A stretch of DNA of 64,000 nt. Source: an uncultured Flavonifractor sp. Its GTDB lineage: Bacteria; Bacillota; Clostridia; Oscillospirales; Oscillospiraceae. The notes below the pieces were generated by a model, which did not search any database, was not told where the DNA came from, and worked only from the letters and a program-made list of their open reading frames with translations. This document shows positions 16,936-26,189 of the stretch, piece after piece. Location: contig CANAAV010000001.1 of NCBI GenBank assembly GCA_947346365.1, positions 124,001-188,000 of the forward strand. The letters run 5' to 3'. Each line of letters opens with the position of its first letter. The first letter of the stretch is position 1. A program made the translations under genes and the position numbers.

Positions 16936-17622
16936 ATGAGAATGAGAAAAAAACCCAATCTGCTCCCGCGCATGGAGCGGTGCGCCGGGGTATTAATTAC
17001 TGACCCGACCGCGCATCGGGGGAAGTGGAGGGCGCTGATGCCCGAAGCGGAAGAACTGCGGTTGGAGCTGGGCTGTGGAAAAGGCCGCTTTACGGCTGAA
17101 ACGGCGGCGCAGAACCCGCAGATCCTCTTTGTGGCGGTGGAGCGGGTGCCCGACGCCATGATAATCGCCATGGAACGGGTGTGCGCGCTGGAATTGACCA
17201 ATGTGTTTTTTGTTGACGCCGATGTGTCGGCGCTGTCCGGATACTTTGCCCCCGGCGAGGTGGGGCGGATCTACATCAATTTTTGCGACCCGTGGCCCAG
17301 CAATCGCCACGCTAAGCGGAGACTGACCCATGTGGACTTTTTGACGCGCTACCGGCAGGTCCTCAAGCCGGAAGGAGAAATCCACTTTAAGACTGACAAC
17401 AGGGATTTGTTTGAGTGGTCGCTGTTTCAGTTCTCCAAGGCGGGCTTTACACTCAGTCAGGTGACGCGGGACCTGCACGCCGGCGGTATCTGCGGTGTTA
17501 TGACGGACTATGAGGAGAAATTCCATAATCTAGGAACTCCGATTAACCGTTGTGTTGCGGCCATAGGGCCGGAGCCGGCGGCTTTGGCACAGACGCTTCC
17601 CTTCCCGCGCAGCGGGGAATAA
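16936..17622 (+). CDS. trmB: tRNA (guanine-N7)-methyltransferase
   Basis: A 228-residue SAM-dependent methyltransferase that makes m7G46 in tRNA. The SAM loop ELGCGKGRF, the VAVERV strand after it and the FCDPWPSNRHAKRRL motif define TrmB. ATG 16936 follows AGAGGTGG; a GTG at 16924 falls inside that site. It ends 21 bp before a MocR-type regulator and may be co-transcribed with it. Confidence 0.92.
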   Translation: MRMRKKPNLLPRMERCAGVLITDPTAHRGKWRALMPEAEELRLELGCGKGRFTAETAAQNPQILFVAVERVPDAMIIAMERVCALELTNVFFVDADVSALSGYFAPGEVGRIYINFCDPWPSNRHAKRRLTHVDFLTRYRQVLKPEGEIHFKTDNRDLFEWSLFQFSKAGFTLSQVTRDLHAGGICGVMTDYEEKFHNLGTPINRCVAAIGPEPAALAQTLPFPRSGE

Positions 17623-17643
17623 TCCCCGGAAAGGAGACCGGCA

Positions 17644-19044
17644 ATGCTCACCCCAATTTTGGACAGCGCCGCGCCGCAGCCTTTGTATGAGCAGCTGTAC
17701 CGCCATATCCGCGGGGAAATAGAGACAGGGCGGCTGACGGCGGGAGAGCGCCTGCCCTCAAAGCGGGCGCTGGCCGCCCATTTAAAGATCAGTGTGGTGA
17801 CTGTAGAGGGAGCCTATGGGCAGCTTTTGGCGGAGGGATATCTCTATTCTGCCCCAAAACGGGGATTTTTTGTCCAGTCCAACCTGCGCCGCCCGCCTGA
17901 GACGGGGCTCAAGCCTGTCCCTGTGTGCCCGTCGGCGGCTCCCGCGGCGTTTCGTTATGATTTTTCCACCGGTGCGGTGGATACCGCGCTGTTTCCCTTT
18001 TCCACCTGGGCCAAGCTCATGCGGGAGGTGCTCTCCGGCCAGGAGGCCGAACTGCTCAGTTCCACCCACCCGCAGGGGGCGGTTGAGCTGCGGCGGACCA
18101 TAGCCCAGCACCTGTACCGTTTTCGGGGCATTCAGGCCGATCCGGAGCAGATTGTAGTAGGCGCGGGGTCGGAGTATTTGACTGGGCTGCTGGTACAGCT
18201 GCTGGGCCGGGAGGGGCTGTACGGAGTGGAGGACCCCGGTTATGCCAAAACACACCGCATTCTCGCCAGCTGCGGCGCGGCGGTGCTCCCTCTGCCGCTG
18301 GATGAGCAGGGACTGCGGGTGGATGCCTTGGAGGCCAGCTGTGTCCGGGTGGTTCATGTGACCCCTTCCCACCATTTTCCGCTGGGTATTGTTATGCCGG
18401 CGTCCCGGCGCAGCGCCCTGCTGGATTGGGCGGCCGGGCGGCCGGGACGGTATATTTTAGAGGACGACTATGACAGTGAGTTCCGCTTTTCCGGCAAGCC
18501 GATCCCCGCCCTTCAAAGCCTGGACCGGGAGGAGCGGGTGATCTATCTCAATACCTTTGCCAAGAGCCTGGCACCCTCGCTGCGGGTGAGCTATATGGTC
18601 CTGCCGCCCCATCTGCTGAAGCGATGGCGGGAGGAGTTTTGGTTTTATTCCACCACCGTGCCGTCTTTTGAGCAATATGCCCTGGCCCTATTCATGGAGC
18701 GGGGGCATTTTGAGCGCCACATTGCCCGGGCCCGCAACCAGTACAGGGCCCGGAGGGAAGCGCTTCTGCGGGCCGCGCGGGAGAGTGGGCTGTTGGAAGT
18801 GGGCGCCTTTGCGGGGGGAGACGCGGGGCTTCATCTGCTGCTATGGATGGGAAAAGGGCGCAGCGAGCAGGAGCTTGTGCGCCAGGCGGCGCGGGCGGGC
18901 GTAGGCGTAGCGCCGCTGTCCGCCTGTGATTTAACGCCGCCGCCGCCTGGCCGCAGTCCGGCGCTGATTATGGGCTACACCCGTGTATCTACCGGCGATA
19001 TGGCGCCCGCTCTGCTGCGGCTGAAAGATGCCTGGGGATTTTAG
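17644..19044 (+). CDS. MocR-type regulator (GntR helix-turn-helix fused to aminotransferase)
   Basis: A 466-residue transcription factor. Residues 10-75 form a GntR winged helix (GERLPSKRALAAHLKIS) and residues 105-466 a class I aminotransferase fold that keeps the PLP lysine, Lys307, in NTFAKSLAP, and the EDDYDSEFRF segment (273-282). MocR proteins use PLP or amino-acid aldimines as effectors; well-known members are PdxR (vitamin B6) and GabR (GABA). No pdx or gab genes are close by, so the target is unknown. AAAGGAG lies 7 bases before the ATG. Confidence 0.88.
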   Translation: MLTPILDSAAPQPLYEQLYRHIRGEIETGRLTAGERLPSKRALAAHLKISVVTVEGAYGQLLAEGYLYSAPKRGFFVQSNLRRPPETGLKPVPVCPSAAPAAFRYDFSTGAVDTALFPFSTWAKLMREVLSGQEAELLSSTHPQGAVELRRTIAQHLYRFRGIQADPEQIVVGAGSEYLTGLLVQLLGREGLYGVEDPGYAKTHRILASCGAAVLPLPLDEQGLRVDALEASCVRVVHVTPSHHFPLGIVMPASRRSALLDWAAGRPGRYILEDDYDSEFRFSGKPIPALQSLDREERVIYLNTFAKSLAPSLRVSYMVLPPHLLKRWREEFWFYSTTVPSFEQYALALFMERGHFERHIARARNQYRARREALLRAARESGLLEVGAFAGGDAGLHLLLWMGKGRSEQELVRQAARAGVGVAPLSACDLTPPPPGRSPALIMGYTRVSTGDMAPALLRLKDAWGF

Positions 19045-19052
19045 AGCTTGGA

Positions 19053-19079
19053 TTTCACAATTGTGGGACAATGGTGAAA
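19053..19079. repeat. Imperfect inverted repeat after the MocR gene
   Basis: TTTCACAATTGT and ACAATGGTGAAA form a 12-bp dyad with one mismatch around GGG. There is no T-tract, so it may be an operator or a weak terminator. Confidence 0.35.
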
Positions 19080-19162
19080 TGCGGCCTTGGCGGCGCAGCC
19101 CCGTGCCAATCCGGCCGGGAGATATGGATTTTTAAAGATTTGATTAAAACGACGGGATTTAT

Positions 19163-19192
19163 TTGACAAGAAAACCGCGGCGGTGCTATAGT
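19163..19192 (+). promoter_or_regulatory. Promoter of the AI-2E family gene
   Basis: TTGACA (19163-19168), 18 bp, TATAGT (19187-19192), 31 bp before the start codon. Confidence 0.75.
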
Positions 19193-19223
19193 GGGCTTAC
19201 TTTAATGGACAAAGGAGTTTGCT

Positions 19224-20333
19224 ATGGACAAAAAGCTCTTTCGGAGCATTTTGCTCATCATTACCTACGCGGTGCTGCTGATTATGGCCTTGGTGCGGCT
19301 GGAAGACCTGGGAAGCGGAGCGGTACGCGTGCTGAGAATGTTTCAGCCGCTGCTTTTGGGGTTTGCCATCGCCTTTGTGCTGGACCGGCCCTGCCACTTT
19401 TTTGATCAGCTGTATGCGCGCCTCTTGAAAAACAGCTCCGCGCAGAGCTTAAAGCGGCCCTTGGCGGTGGTCAGCGCGTATCTGGTTTTTCTGCTGGCGA
19501 TCGTCGGAGTGTTCTCCTTTGTGGTGCCCAAGCTGGTGGAGAGCATTCAGCTTTTTTTAGGAAGCTTGAACGGATATATGGAGAATCTCCAGGGGTGGCT
19601 CAACCAATTTTTGGAATACCTGAGACTGGAGGAGCTGGACCTGAGCAGTTTGAATAACATGCTGAAAAAGCTGCTGGATCAGGCGCTGGCGTTTTTGTCT
19701 GGACTAGGGCCGCATCTGCTGGAGCTTACCAGTGGACTGGTGTCCATTGTGGTCACGCTTGTGCTGGCCCTGGTATTTTCCATCTATATGCTCTCAGGCA
19801 AGGAGCGCCTGCTGGGCCAGTGCCGCCGGGTGCTGCGCGCGTATGTGCCCGCTAAGTTTGCCACCCCTATTCTGGAGGTGACTCATCTGGTGTCGGATAC
19901 CTTTACGCGGTTTGTGACAGGACAGCTGATTGAAGCGTGCATTCTGGGCGGGCTGTGCGCTTTGGGGATGCTCTTTATTCAGGCGGATTATGCCCCGCTG
20001 ATTGGGGTAGTGATTGGTTTTTCTGCGCTGGTGCCTGTGGCAGGCGCTTACATCGGCGCGGTTTTGTCCGCGCTGCTGCTGGTGATGGTGTCGCCCCTGA
20101 AGGCCGTGACCTTTTTGATTTTCCTGGTGATCTTGCAGCAAGTGGAGGGTAACGTAATTTATCCCAGGGTAGTGGGCTCTTCCATCGGTCTGCCCGGCAT
20201 CTGGGTCTTGGCGGCGGTCACGGTGGGCGGCAGCCTGCTGGGGCTGGCGGGGGTGCTGTTCAGCGTGCCGGTGGCCTCGGTGGTATATACCCTGCTGAAG
20301 CGGGATGTGCGCCGGAGGCTGGCGCGGAGCTGA
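19224..20333 (+). CDS. AI-2E family transporter (YtvI/TqsA-like permease)
   Basis: A 369-residue membrane protein with a paired N-terminal helix set, a long amphipathic stretch (residues 105-165) and a C-terminal four-helix group. The pattern FTRFVTGQLIEACILGGLCALG followed by APLIGVVIGFSALVPVAGAYIGA is the hallmark of the AI-2 exporter-like (UPF0118) family, which includes autoinducer-2 exporters and sodium/proton antiporters. The real substrate cannot be told. AAAGGAG precedes the ATG and a strong terminator follows. Confidence 0.85.
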   Translation: MDKKLFRSILLIITYAVLLIMALVRLEDLGSGAVRVLRMFQPLLLGFAIAFVLDRPCHFFDQLYARLLKNSSAQSLKRPLAVVSAYLVFLLAIVGVFSFVVPKLVESIQLFLGSLNGYMENLQGWLNQFLEYLRLEELDLSSLNNMLKKLLDQALAFLSGLGPHLLELTSGLVSIVVTLVLALVFSIYMLSGKERLLGQCRRVLRAYVPAKFATPILEVTHLVSDTFTRFVTGQLIEACILGGLCALGMLFIQADYAPLIGVVIGFSALVPVAGAYIGAVLSALLLVMVSPLKAVTFLIFLVILQQVEGNVIYPRVVGSSIGLPGIWVLAAVTVGGSLLGLAGVLFSVPVASVVYTLLKRDVRRRLARS

Positions 20334-20358
20334 TTGCGCGGAGGCGGCGTAAGGCAAG

Positions 20359-20397
20359 AGCCGTGGACGAAAGCAGTTTCGTCCACGGCTGCGTTTT
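20359..20397 (+). terminator. Terminator of the AI-2E family gene
   Basis: Arms 20359-20372 and 20377-20390 pair perfectly (14 bp, loop GCAG) and lead into GCGTTTTAC. Confidence 0.8.
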
Positions 20398-20453
20398 ACT
20401 GGGCATAGATTGCACATATGCGGGGGAGAGTAGGCGAGGTGAAAATGCGCCGG

Positions 20454-20723
20454 TCAGAGGGCCAGCACCCAATGAATCATCAGAAGAAGTCCGAATCCGG
20501 GAACGCCCAGAAGTCCCAGAACCAAAGCGTTTGCCAGGTTAATTCCCAGGTGGATTCCCAAAAATCCGCCCAGCCCATTCAGCGCATAGAGGGCGGCCAA
20601 GCCGATTCCGGTGCGCAGAAAAAGTCCGGCTAAATATTCCAAGGGCCGCCGCAGAGCGGCCAGAGCGACCACCAGCATCAATCCCCCGGTAATCCAGGGA
20701 AGCGCGTTCAGCGTTGCGTCCAA
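20454..20723 (-). CDS. bofA: BofA family pro-sigma-K processing inhibitor
   Basis: An 89-residue protein with three hydrophobic segments. The C-terminal GINLANALVLGLLGVPGFG is the conserved BofA signature. In Bacillus BofA holds the SpoIVFB protease silent in the forespore outer membrane until sigma-K is needed, so this gene points to a spore-forming lineage. The start is TTG 20723 with AGGAGG 10 bases upstream. It lies 83 bp downstream of yaaL, as in Bacillus, but here the pair is far from dnaX-ybaB (51-53 kb). Confidence 0.8.
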   Translation of the reverse strand: MDATLNALPWITGGLMLVVALAALRRPLEYLAGLFLRTGIGLAALYALNGLGGFLGIHLGINLANALVLGLLGVPGFGLLLMIHWVLAL

Positions 20724-20806
20724 AGAGCTGCCACCTCCTAAAAGAATTCGTATTCCAGCTCCTTGGAAAAGCGCGGCGGGCAGGAGGGCGGCGCCCTAAA
20801 CTGTGG

Positions 20807-21091
20807 TCAGACGCGCTGGCTTATCGCTGTGGCCTTGGGGGCGGCGGCAGAGGGCGCCCGTTCCAGCTCTTTCACCCGCCGGAGCAGATAGCCGTACCGG
20901 GATTGCAGGGCGTTGATTTCAAAAACATAGGATTCAATGAGATCCGTATCCTGTGTGCTGTTAAAGCCTGCATAGGCCTGTGCGATAAGCGCACGGGTCT
21001 GCTCCAGGCTTTCCATCAGGCCCTGGCGCTCCTGATCCTGGGGCCGTTCCCGGCGCCGTCGAAAGAAAAATCCCCTGGTTGGTTCGGTCAT
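20807..21091 (-). CDS. yaaL: YaaL/DUF2508 family protein
   Basis: A 94-residue acidic and basic soluble protein. A basic N-terminus (GFFFRRRRERP) is followed by a helical hairpin that includes TDLIESYVFEINALQSRYGYLLRRVKEL, the typical DUF2508 pattern. Function is unknown; the gene neighbours recR and bofA in many Firmicutes. AAGGAGG lies 8 bases before its ATG. Upstream, 21092-21361 holds no recognisable gene. Confidence 0.72.
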   Translation of the reverse strand: MTEPTRGFFFRRRRERPQDQERQGLMESLEQTRALIAQAYAGFNSTQDTDLIESYVFEINALQSRYGYLLRRVKELERAPSAAAPKATAISQRV

Positions 21092-21361
21092 GGGAAATAC
21101 CTCCTTCTTTTGTTGATGTAATTCCAGTGTATGTACAGTGTGGACAAATATGACAGGTCTTATACCAGACTTTTCCGGGGATGACGGCTGCGGCCCGGGG
21201 CATACTGAGCTTGGACAGACAAGGCGTCTCCTTTTAAGCCGGTGCCGGGCGCGCGCGCCCTCTGGCGAAAGGCGAAAGGATGCGCTGCTTTGAAAGGCGG
21301 CGGCACAGATAGAAGCTATTTGTTTGCTGAACTCAAAGCAGAGCTGTCCAAGGACTCAAAA
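21092..21361. other. Gene-free interval between RNase J terminator and yaaL
   Basis: No gene or clear RNA could be recognised. It must hold the yaaL promoter on the minus strand, but no hexamer pair with good spacing was found. Confidence 0.4.
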
Positions 21362-21430
21362 ACCGGGAGCCGCGGCAGACGCCGCGGCTCCCGGGAACAG
21401 GGAAGGGGAGCGCCAAAAGGCGCTCCCCTT
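21362..21430 (-). terminator. Tandem hairpins ending the RNase J transcript
   Basis: The minus-strand transcript meets two strong stems: 21403-21414 with 21419-21430 (12 bp, loop AAAA) and then 21363-21376 with 21381-21394 (14 bp, loop AGAC). On the minus strand the second is followed by TTTTTG, a canonical terminator. Confidence 0.75.
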
Positions 21431-21445
21431 TGTACTTTGATGCGT

Positions 21446-23103
21446 TAGACCTCCATGATGACAGGCAGAATCATGGGGTTGCGCCGGGTCTTTTTGTAGA
21501 GAAAGCCGGACAGGGCGCTTTTCATTTCGGATTTGATAGAGGCCCAGTCGGTGCAGTAGTCCAGCCGGCAATTTTCCAGAGACCCAGCTGCGACCCGGCG
21601 CAGCTCTTCCATCAGGCCTTCGGACTCTTTTACATATACAAACCCGCGGGTGATAATATCGGGACCTGAGACCACGCTGCCGTCCTGGCCGGACATGGAG
21701 ACCACTACGACAATCATGCCGTCTTCGGCCAAATGCTTGCGGTCCCGCAGCACGACGCTGCCTACGTCTCCCACGCCGTAGCCGTCCACGAATACCCGCC
21801 CGGCAGGTACGGTGCCGTTGAGCTTGGCGGAATTGGGGGTGAGTTCAATGACCCGCCCAATGTCGCTGATGATAATCCGCCTGGGATCCATACCCATCTC
21901 CTGGGCTAATTTGGCGTGGGTTTTCAAGTGGCGCTGTTCCCCGTGGACGGGGATAAAGAACTTGGGCTGCACCAGGGCGTGGATAATCTTCAGCTCCTCC
22001 TGGCAGGCGTGCCCGGAGACGTGCAGGGGAAGCTCGCGCTCGTTGACTACTTCAGCGTCTTTGCGGTAGAGCTCGTTGACCACGCTGCCGATAGCGTTTT
22101 CATTGCCGGGAATGGCGGAAGCGGACAGAATGACCCGGTCGCCTGCCTGGATGTCTACCTGGCGGTGGGTATTGAAGGCCATGCGGGTAAGAGCGGACAT
22201 AGTCTCGCCCTGGCTGCCGGTGGTGATGATGCAGATTTTGTTTTTGGGCAGGCTTTTAATGTGGTTGATGTCCACCAGCACACCGTCGGGAATTTTCATA
22301 TATCCCAGCTCAGTGGAGACCTTCATGGCGTTTTCCATGCTCCGCCCGGTGACGGCGACCTTACGCCCGTAGCGCACCGCCACGTCGATGATCTGCTGAA
22401 TGCGGTCCACATTGGAGGCGAAGGTAGTCACAATAATCCGCTGCTCACAGCCGCGGAACAGAGCGTCAAAAGAGGCGCCTACGCTGCGCTCGCTTTTGGT
22501 GAAGCCGGGGCGCTCCACGTTGGTGGAATCCGCAAGCAGGGCCAGCACGCCCTCCTTGCCCAGCTGTCCCAGCCGCCCTAGGTCCATCATGCCGCCCTGA
22601 ATGGGAGTGGGATCAATTTTAAAATCACCGGTGTGGACCACGGTGCCTGCGGGAGTTTTGATGGCAAAGCATACCGCGTCGGCAATCGAGTGGTTGGCGT
22701 GGATAAATTCTACGCTGAATTTGCCGGTGCGGACGACCTCTCCCGCTTCGCAGGTAATGAGTTTAGTTTTATCCAGCAGGCGGTGCTCTTCCAGCTTGAG
22801 CTTGACCAGTCCGGCGGTCATACGGGTGGCGTATATGGGGGCGTTAACGTCCCGCAGCAGGTAGGGAATGGAACCGATATGGTCCTCGTGCCCGTGGGTG
22901 AGGAAAATGCCGCGGATACGCTCGCGATTTTTAATCAGATAGGTAAAATCGGGGATGACTACGTCGATGCCATACATGTCGTCGTCGGGAAATCCCATGC
23001 CGACATCAACAAGAATCATCTCGCCGCCGTATTCGTACACGGTGAGATTCTTGCCAATTTCGTTGAGTCCGCCAAGGGAAATAATTTTTAATTTTTCAGC
23101 CAT
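21446..23103 (-). CDS. rnjA: Ribonuclease J
   Basis: A 552-residue beta-CASP metallo-beta-lactamase nuclease with 5'-to-3' exo- and endonuclease activity, central to mRNA decay and rRNA maturation in Firmicutes. The zinc motif HGHEDHIG lies at 70-77, followed by HTGDFKID and ALLADSTNVERPG, and the beta-CASP region holds VTTFASNVDRIQQ. The coordinate end covers the last sense codons; the stop lies at its left edge. The only ribosome site, AAGGAG, is about 15 bases from the ATG, an unusually long spacer. The gene is preceded by a long structured leader (see 23161-23380). Confidence 0.93.
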
Positions 23104-23160
23104 AAAAGTATTGAAACACTCCTTTTTGATTTACCAGCTTATCTGTGTGTGAGATGTGCA

Positions 23161-23380
23161 CAGCGTCTAATGCTGTCAAGCGCTGAAAAGGGATATGTAG
23201 CCCGGACGCTTGCAGGCGGACCGGGATAAAGGACACAGGGAATCTCCGCACAACAAAAGAAAGCGGTCTCCGCACTCTCTCTTCCCGGCCCTGCCTCGCC
23301 GGGAAAAGAGGAGTGCCGGCATCGCTGAGCGCTCCTGTTCACACTGTGTCCTGCCTTATTAAAAGCGCAGCCGACTGCGC
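23161..23380 (-). promoter_or_regulatory. Structured 5' leader RNA of RNase J
   Basis: Read on the minus strand from an extended -10 at 23403-23408 the leader folds into: hairpin 23380-23375 with 23370-23365; a closing stem 23352-23344 with 23238-23230 (9 bp over 115 nt); inside it three hairpins (23336-23329 with 23316-23309; 23305-23298 with 23289-23282; 23266-23263 with 23249-23246); then hairpins 23225-23201 and 23185-23161. This four-way-junction-like shape is too regular to ignore. No known riboswitch consensus was recognised. It could be an autoregulatory target of RNase J or a separate small RNA. Confidence 0.5.
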
Positions 23381-23402
23381 ATAAAGCCGCAACTAATATT
23401 TT

Positions 23403-23411
23403 TAGTATAAC
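23403..23411 (-). promoter_or_regulatory. Extended -10 promoter of the RNase J leader
   Basis: On the minus strand TGTTATACT forms an extended -10 (TATACT at 23403-23408). No good -35 is seen. The start would be near 23396, giving a leader of about 290 nt. Confidence 0.5.
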
Positions 23412-23501
23412 ACAGTTTGGAGGAAAAGTACACCATAAATCTTTGCATATTTTGGCCGAACAGGAGCGTATTTGCTGTAAAAATGACCAAGAGAGCGCCG
23501 G

Positions 23502-25844
23502 TCAGCCCTGGCAGTCCAGCTCATGGGCGGTTTGGGTGCAGAAAGCACAGAGCTCTTCGGCAAGCTCGGCAGTAACGGCCTCGCCCACCACACGCAGGGC
23601 GCTGCGGCGGGTTAAGGGAACCAGATAGGCCGAGCCCTCCCCTCGGTACAGCCGCAGCCCTTCTCCGGCAGGCTCCGCGCCGGGAAGCCGGCGCAGCAGC
23701 GCCTGCATCAGCGTCCCGCGGTCCCCGTCCAGAGGGAGCTCCCGGCGGCGCAGTGTAAAGGCGGGGATTTGGCCGGACAGGCCGCGGAGCCGGGCTCCGG
23801 AAAGGGCCATATGGGAGCAGATGCGGCAGGCGGCGAAGAGTGCGTCCCGCAGCCAGGGGGCGGCGGCATAGCGCGCTTCGGCCTCCTGACCGTCCCGGCC
23901 CAGGCGGAGGGTGGCGCAGCCGTATTGAGCGGCCAAAGTGTCGAGGGCGGCCGGAGCGGACGCAGGGAGCGCCACCGGGCCGCAGGCGTGCTCGTAGTCG
24001 ATGAGAGTGACAATGGCCAAAAGTAATTCGGGGGAGAGGGGGTCCCCCTCTTCGTCCCAGGCCAGTAGGTGAAAGCCCCCCCGCTGTGTGCGGAAAGAGG
24101 GAATCCCGGGCCGTGGACTGCGGGCTACCGCGCAGCCCAGTGCAGAAAGCGCCTCCGCCAAAGCGCGGTCTGCCGCTGTGCGCCCGGTGACCGCCACTTC
24201 AAGCCGCTTGAGGGGCGCGGGGGAGAGACGGCTCCGGCGGGCGGCGTCCCTGGCGTAGGCGCCCGGAACTCCGGTGACAATCTCACACCGTCCGACTCGG
24301 TGGGCGGGCACTCTCATCTGTTCTCCCCGCAGCACAGCGCCCTCCAGCTTACGCTCCCGGTTGCGGCCCAAAGGCAGGCCCCGCTGGTCAAACAGGTGCA
24401 GAAAAATCCGCTCTCCCTGCTGCTGAACATATAGGGTGGCCGGCAAGCGCCAGGCCTCCGCCAGCCAGGCTGCGGCGGAAGGGGAGGGGGCGTCATGAGC
24501 CAGGACCTTGGCTCCGGCGGAGCAGGCGCCGCAGCCTGCGGCCTGGGCCAGCATTCGAGCCCCTTCGCCGCCGCCGTGCGCGATGCCGACGCCGCCGCTG
24601 TTGCCGCCGTTGCCGCCGCCTAAGGCGTTTCCCAGCAGCATGAGGAGCTCCGCGGTCAGCTCCTGGCCGATCTCCCCCTGGATAATCCCGCCGTCAGAGA
24701 AGTGCACGGGCTCCTGCAGGCCGCCGGCGGTGAGAGAGGCGGTGAGACGTCCGCCGGCGGGAACTGTCCGGTTGGGCCAGACTTTAACGCCTTCCATCAA
24801 AATGGAATCCGGTCCGGCGGAAGCGCCCTCGCCCAATACGGCGCCCTCGTTGAGCACGCAGGCATTTTGTGCGCGGGAGCCCCGGCACAGGACGGCTCCA
24901 TAAAGGGTGGCCCGGTCTCCCACAGTGGCGCCGTTGAGCACCGAACGCTGAACCAGGCTGTTCCGGCCCACTGTGCTTCCACGGCCCAGGACGGCATATG
25001 GGCCAATCAGGGAGCCCTCGCCGACTTCAGCGCCGGGGCCCAAATAGCAGGGGGGCAGGAGCTGGATGCCCTGAGGGATAGGACCGGCGCACCAGATGCC
25101 GGGAGCGGCCTGGGGTATGCCAAAATCCAGCCGGACCTTTCCGGAGAGGGCGTCGGCAATGCACTCCAGATATGCACTGCAGTCTCCCATGTCGCACCAA
25201 TATCCCTTTGGAGAAAATCCATAAAGCTCATCACCTTTACATAAAAGGGCGGGAAAGAGGTCACGGGCAAAATCGAAAGGACGGTCTTCCGGAACCAAAT
25301 CCATGGCGCGGCGGGTGAGCAGATAAATGCCGGTATTGACCATGTTGGTGAGCACCTGTCCCCAGCCGGGCTTTTCAATAAACTGCTGGATCCGGCCGTC
25401 TTGGCCGGTAAGGACCAGGCCGTATTCCAGCGGCTTGGGGTGGCGGTATAAAAGCAGCGTGGCTGCGGAACGGCGGGTGGAGTGGAAGGCCATGGCGGCT
25501 TTTAAGTCTAGGTCGCATACGGCGTCTCCGCTGATGACAAGAAAATCCTCTTCTCCTAAAAATTCCATGCACTGCTTAACGCTTCCCGCTGTGCCGCGGG
25601 GCTCGTCCTCGGTGAAGTAAACCAGCCGGACCCCCAGCGCGGAGCCGTCGCCGAAATAATCGGTAATGCACTGGGGCATATATTGGAGGGTGACGGCGAT
25701 TTCCGTAATGCCATTGCGGCGCAGCAGAGTAATGATGTGCTCCAACACAGGCTTATCCAACAATAAAGTCATGGGCTTGGGCTGTCCTAAACTCAAGGGG
25801 CGCAGCCGGGTGCCCTCCCCTCCGGCCAATATCACTGCTTTCAA
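23502..25844 (-). CDS. Sugar nucleotidyltransferase fused to a degenerate phosphohexomutase domain
   Basis: A 780-residue protein in three parts. Residues 1-235 are a nucleotidyltransferase (LAGGEGTRLRPLSLGQPKP at 6-24; GDAVCDLD), like mannose-1-phosphate guanylyltransferase. Residues about 250-370 are a left-handed beta-helix with hexapeptide repeats. Residues about 380-780 resemble a phosphomannomutase but the active TASHNP serine loop is absent, replaced around LPATLYVQQQGERIF, so mutase chemistry is unlikely. A Gly-rich linker (GGGNGGNSGG) lies near 407-420. Similar fusions occur in cyanobacteria and Clostridia. It probably makes an NDP-sugar for cell-surface glycans. The start is TTG 25844 with a weak site. 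Confidence 0.75.
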   Translation of the reverse strand: MKAVILAGGEGTRLRPLSLGQPKPMTLLLDKPVLEHIITLLRRNGITEIAVTLQYMPQCITDYFGDGSALGVRLVYFTEDEPRGTAGSVKQCMEFLGEEDFLVISGDAVCDLDLKAAMAFHSTRRSAATLLLYRHPKPLEYGLVLTGQDGRIQQFIEKPGWGQVLTNMVNTGIYLLTRRAMDLVPEDRPFDFARDLFPALLCKGDELYGFSPKGYWCDMGDCSAYLECIADALSGKVRLDFGIPQAAPGIWCAGPIPQGIQLLPPCYLGPGAEVGEGSLIGPYAVLGRGSTVGRNSLVQRSVLNGATVGDRATLYGAVLCRGSRAQNACVLNEGAVLGEGASAGPDSILMEGVKVWPNRTVPAGGRLTASLTAGGLQEPVHFSDGGIIQGEIGQELTAELLMLLGNALGGGNGGNSGGVGIAHGGGEGARMLAQAAGCGACSAGAKVLAHDAPSPSAAAWLAEAWRLPATLYVQQQGERIFLHLFDQRGLPLGRNRERKLEGAVLRGEQMRVPAHRVGRCEIVTGVPGAYARDAARRSRLSPAPLKRLEVAVTGRTAADRALAEALSALGCAVARSPRPGIPSFRTQRGGFHLLAWDEEGDPLSPELLLAIVTLIDYEHACGPVALPASAPAALDTLAAQYGCATLRLGRDGQEAEARYAAAPWLRDALFAACRICSHMALSGARLRGLSGQIPAFTLRRRELPLDGDRGTLMQALLRRLPGAEPAGEGLRLYRGEGSAYLVPLTRRSALRVVGEAVTAELAEELCAFCTQTAHELDCQG

Positions 25845-26062
25845 AGGAAGAACCCATCCTTTCCAAAGGCTTTTCGGTATTATTGCCAGAGGCTCAAAAA
25901 ATTACACATGGACGGATGGACTTGTTTTTCCTGCCCCGGGGCACAGCATCGGACGCCCTGAAAGGGCTATCAGGTAATTGCAGATTGTGCAAGCGGCTCC
26001 CGGAGGAATGCAGAGAAAAGGAGGCTTAACAAAAAAAATCGAACCAGATACAAAAAAAGACA
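25845..26062. other. Divergent intergenic region without a gene
   Basis: Lies between the nucleotidyltransferase (minus) and the PocR kinase (plus). No gene or RNA is recognised apart from the promoter that follows. Confidence 0.4.
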
Positions 26063-26090
26063 TTGTAACAAGGGACTTTTTTGTTATAAT
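26063..26090 (+). promoter_or_regulatory. Promoter of the PocR sensor kinase operon
   Basis: TTGTAA (26063-26068), 16 bp, TATAAT (26085-26090), about 100 bp before the first gene. Confidence 0.6.
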
Positions 26091-26189
26091 GAAAAAAGTT
26101 ATAGAAAAAACCGGCTGGGCTAAGGGTGTAAAAATTTCCGGAAACGTCGCCGGACAGGAAAAAGCGTTTGTATTGACCGGGGACGCCTG

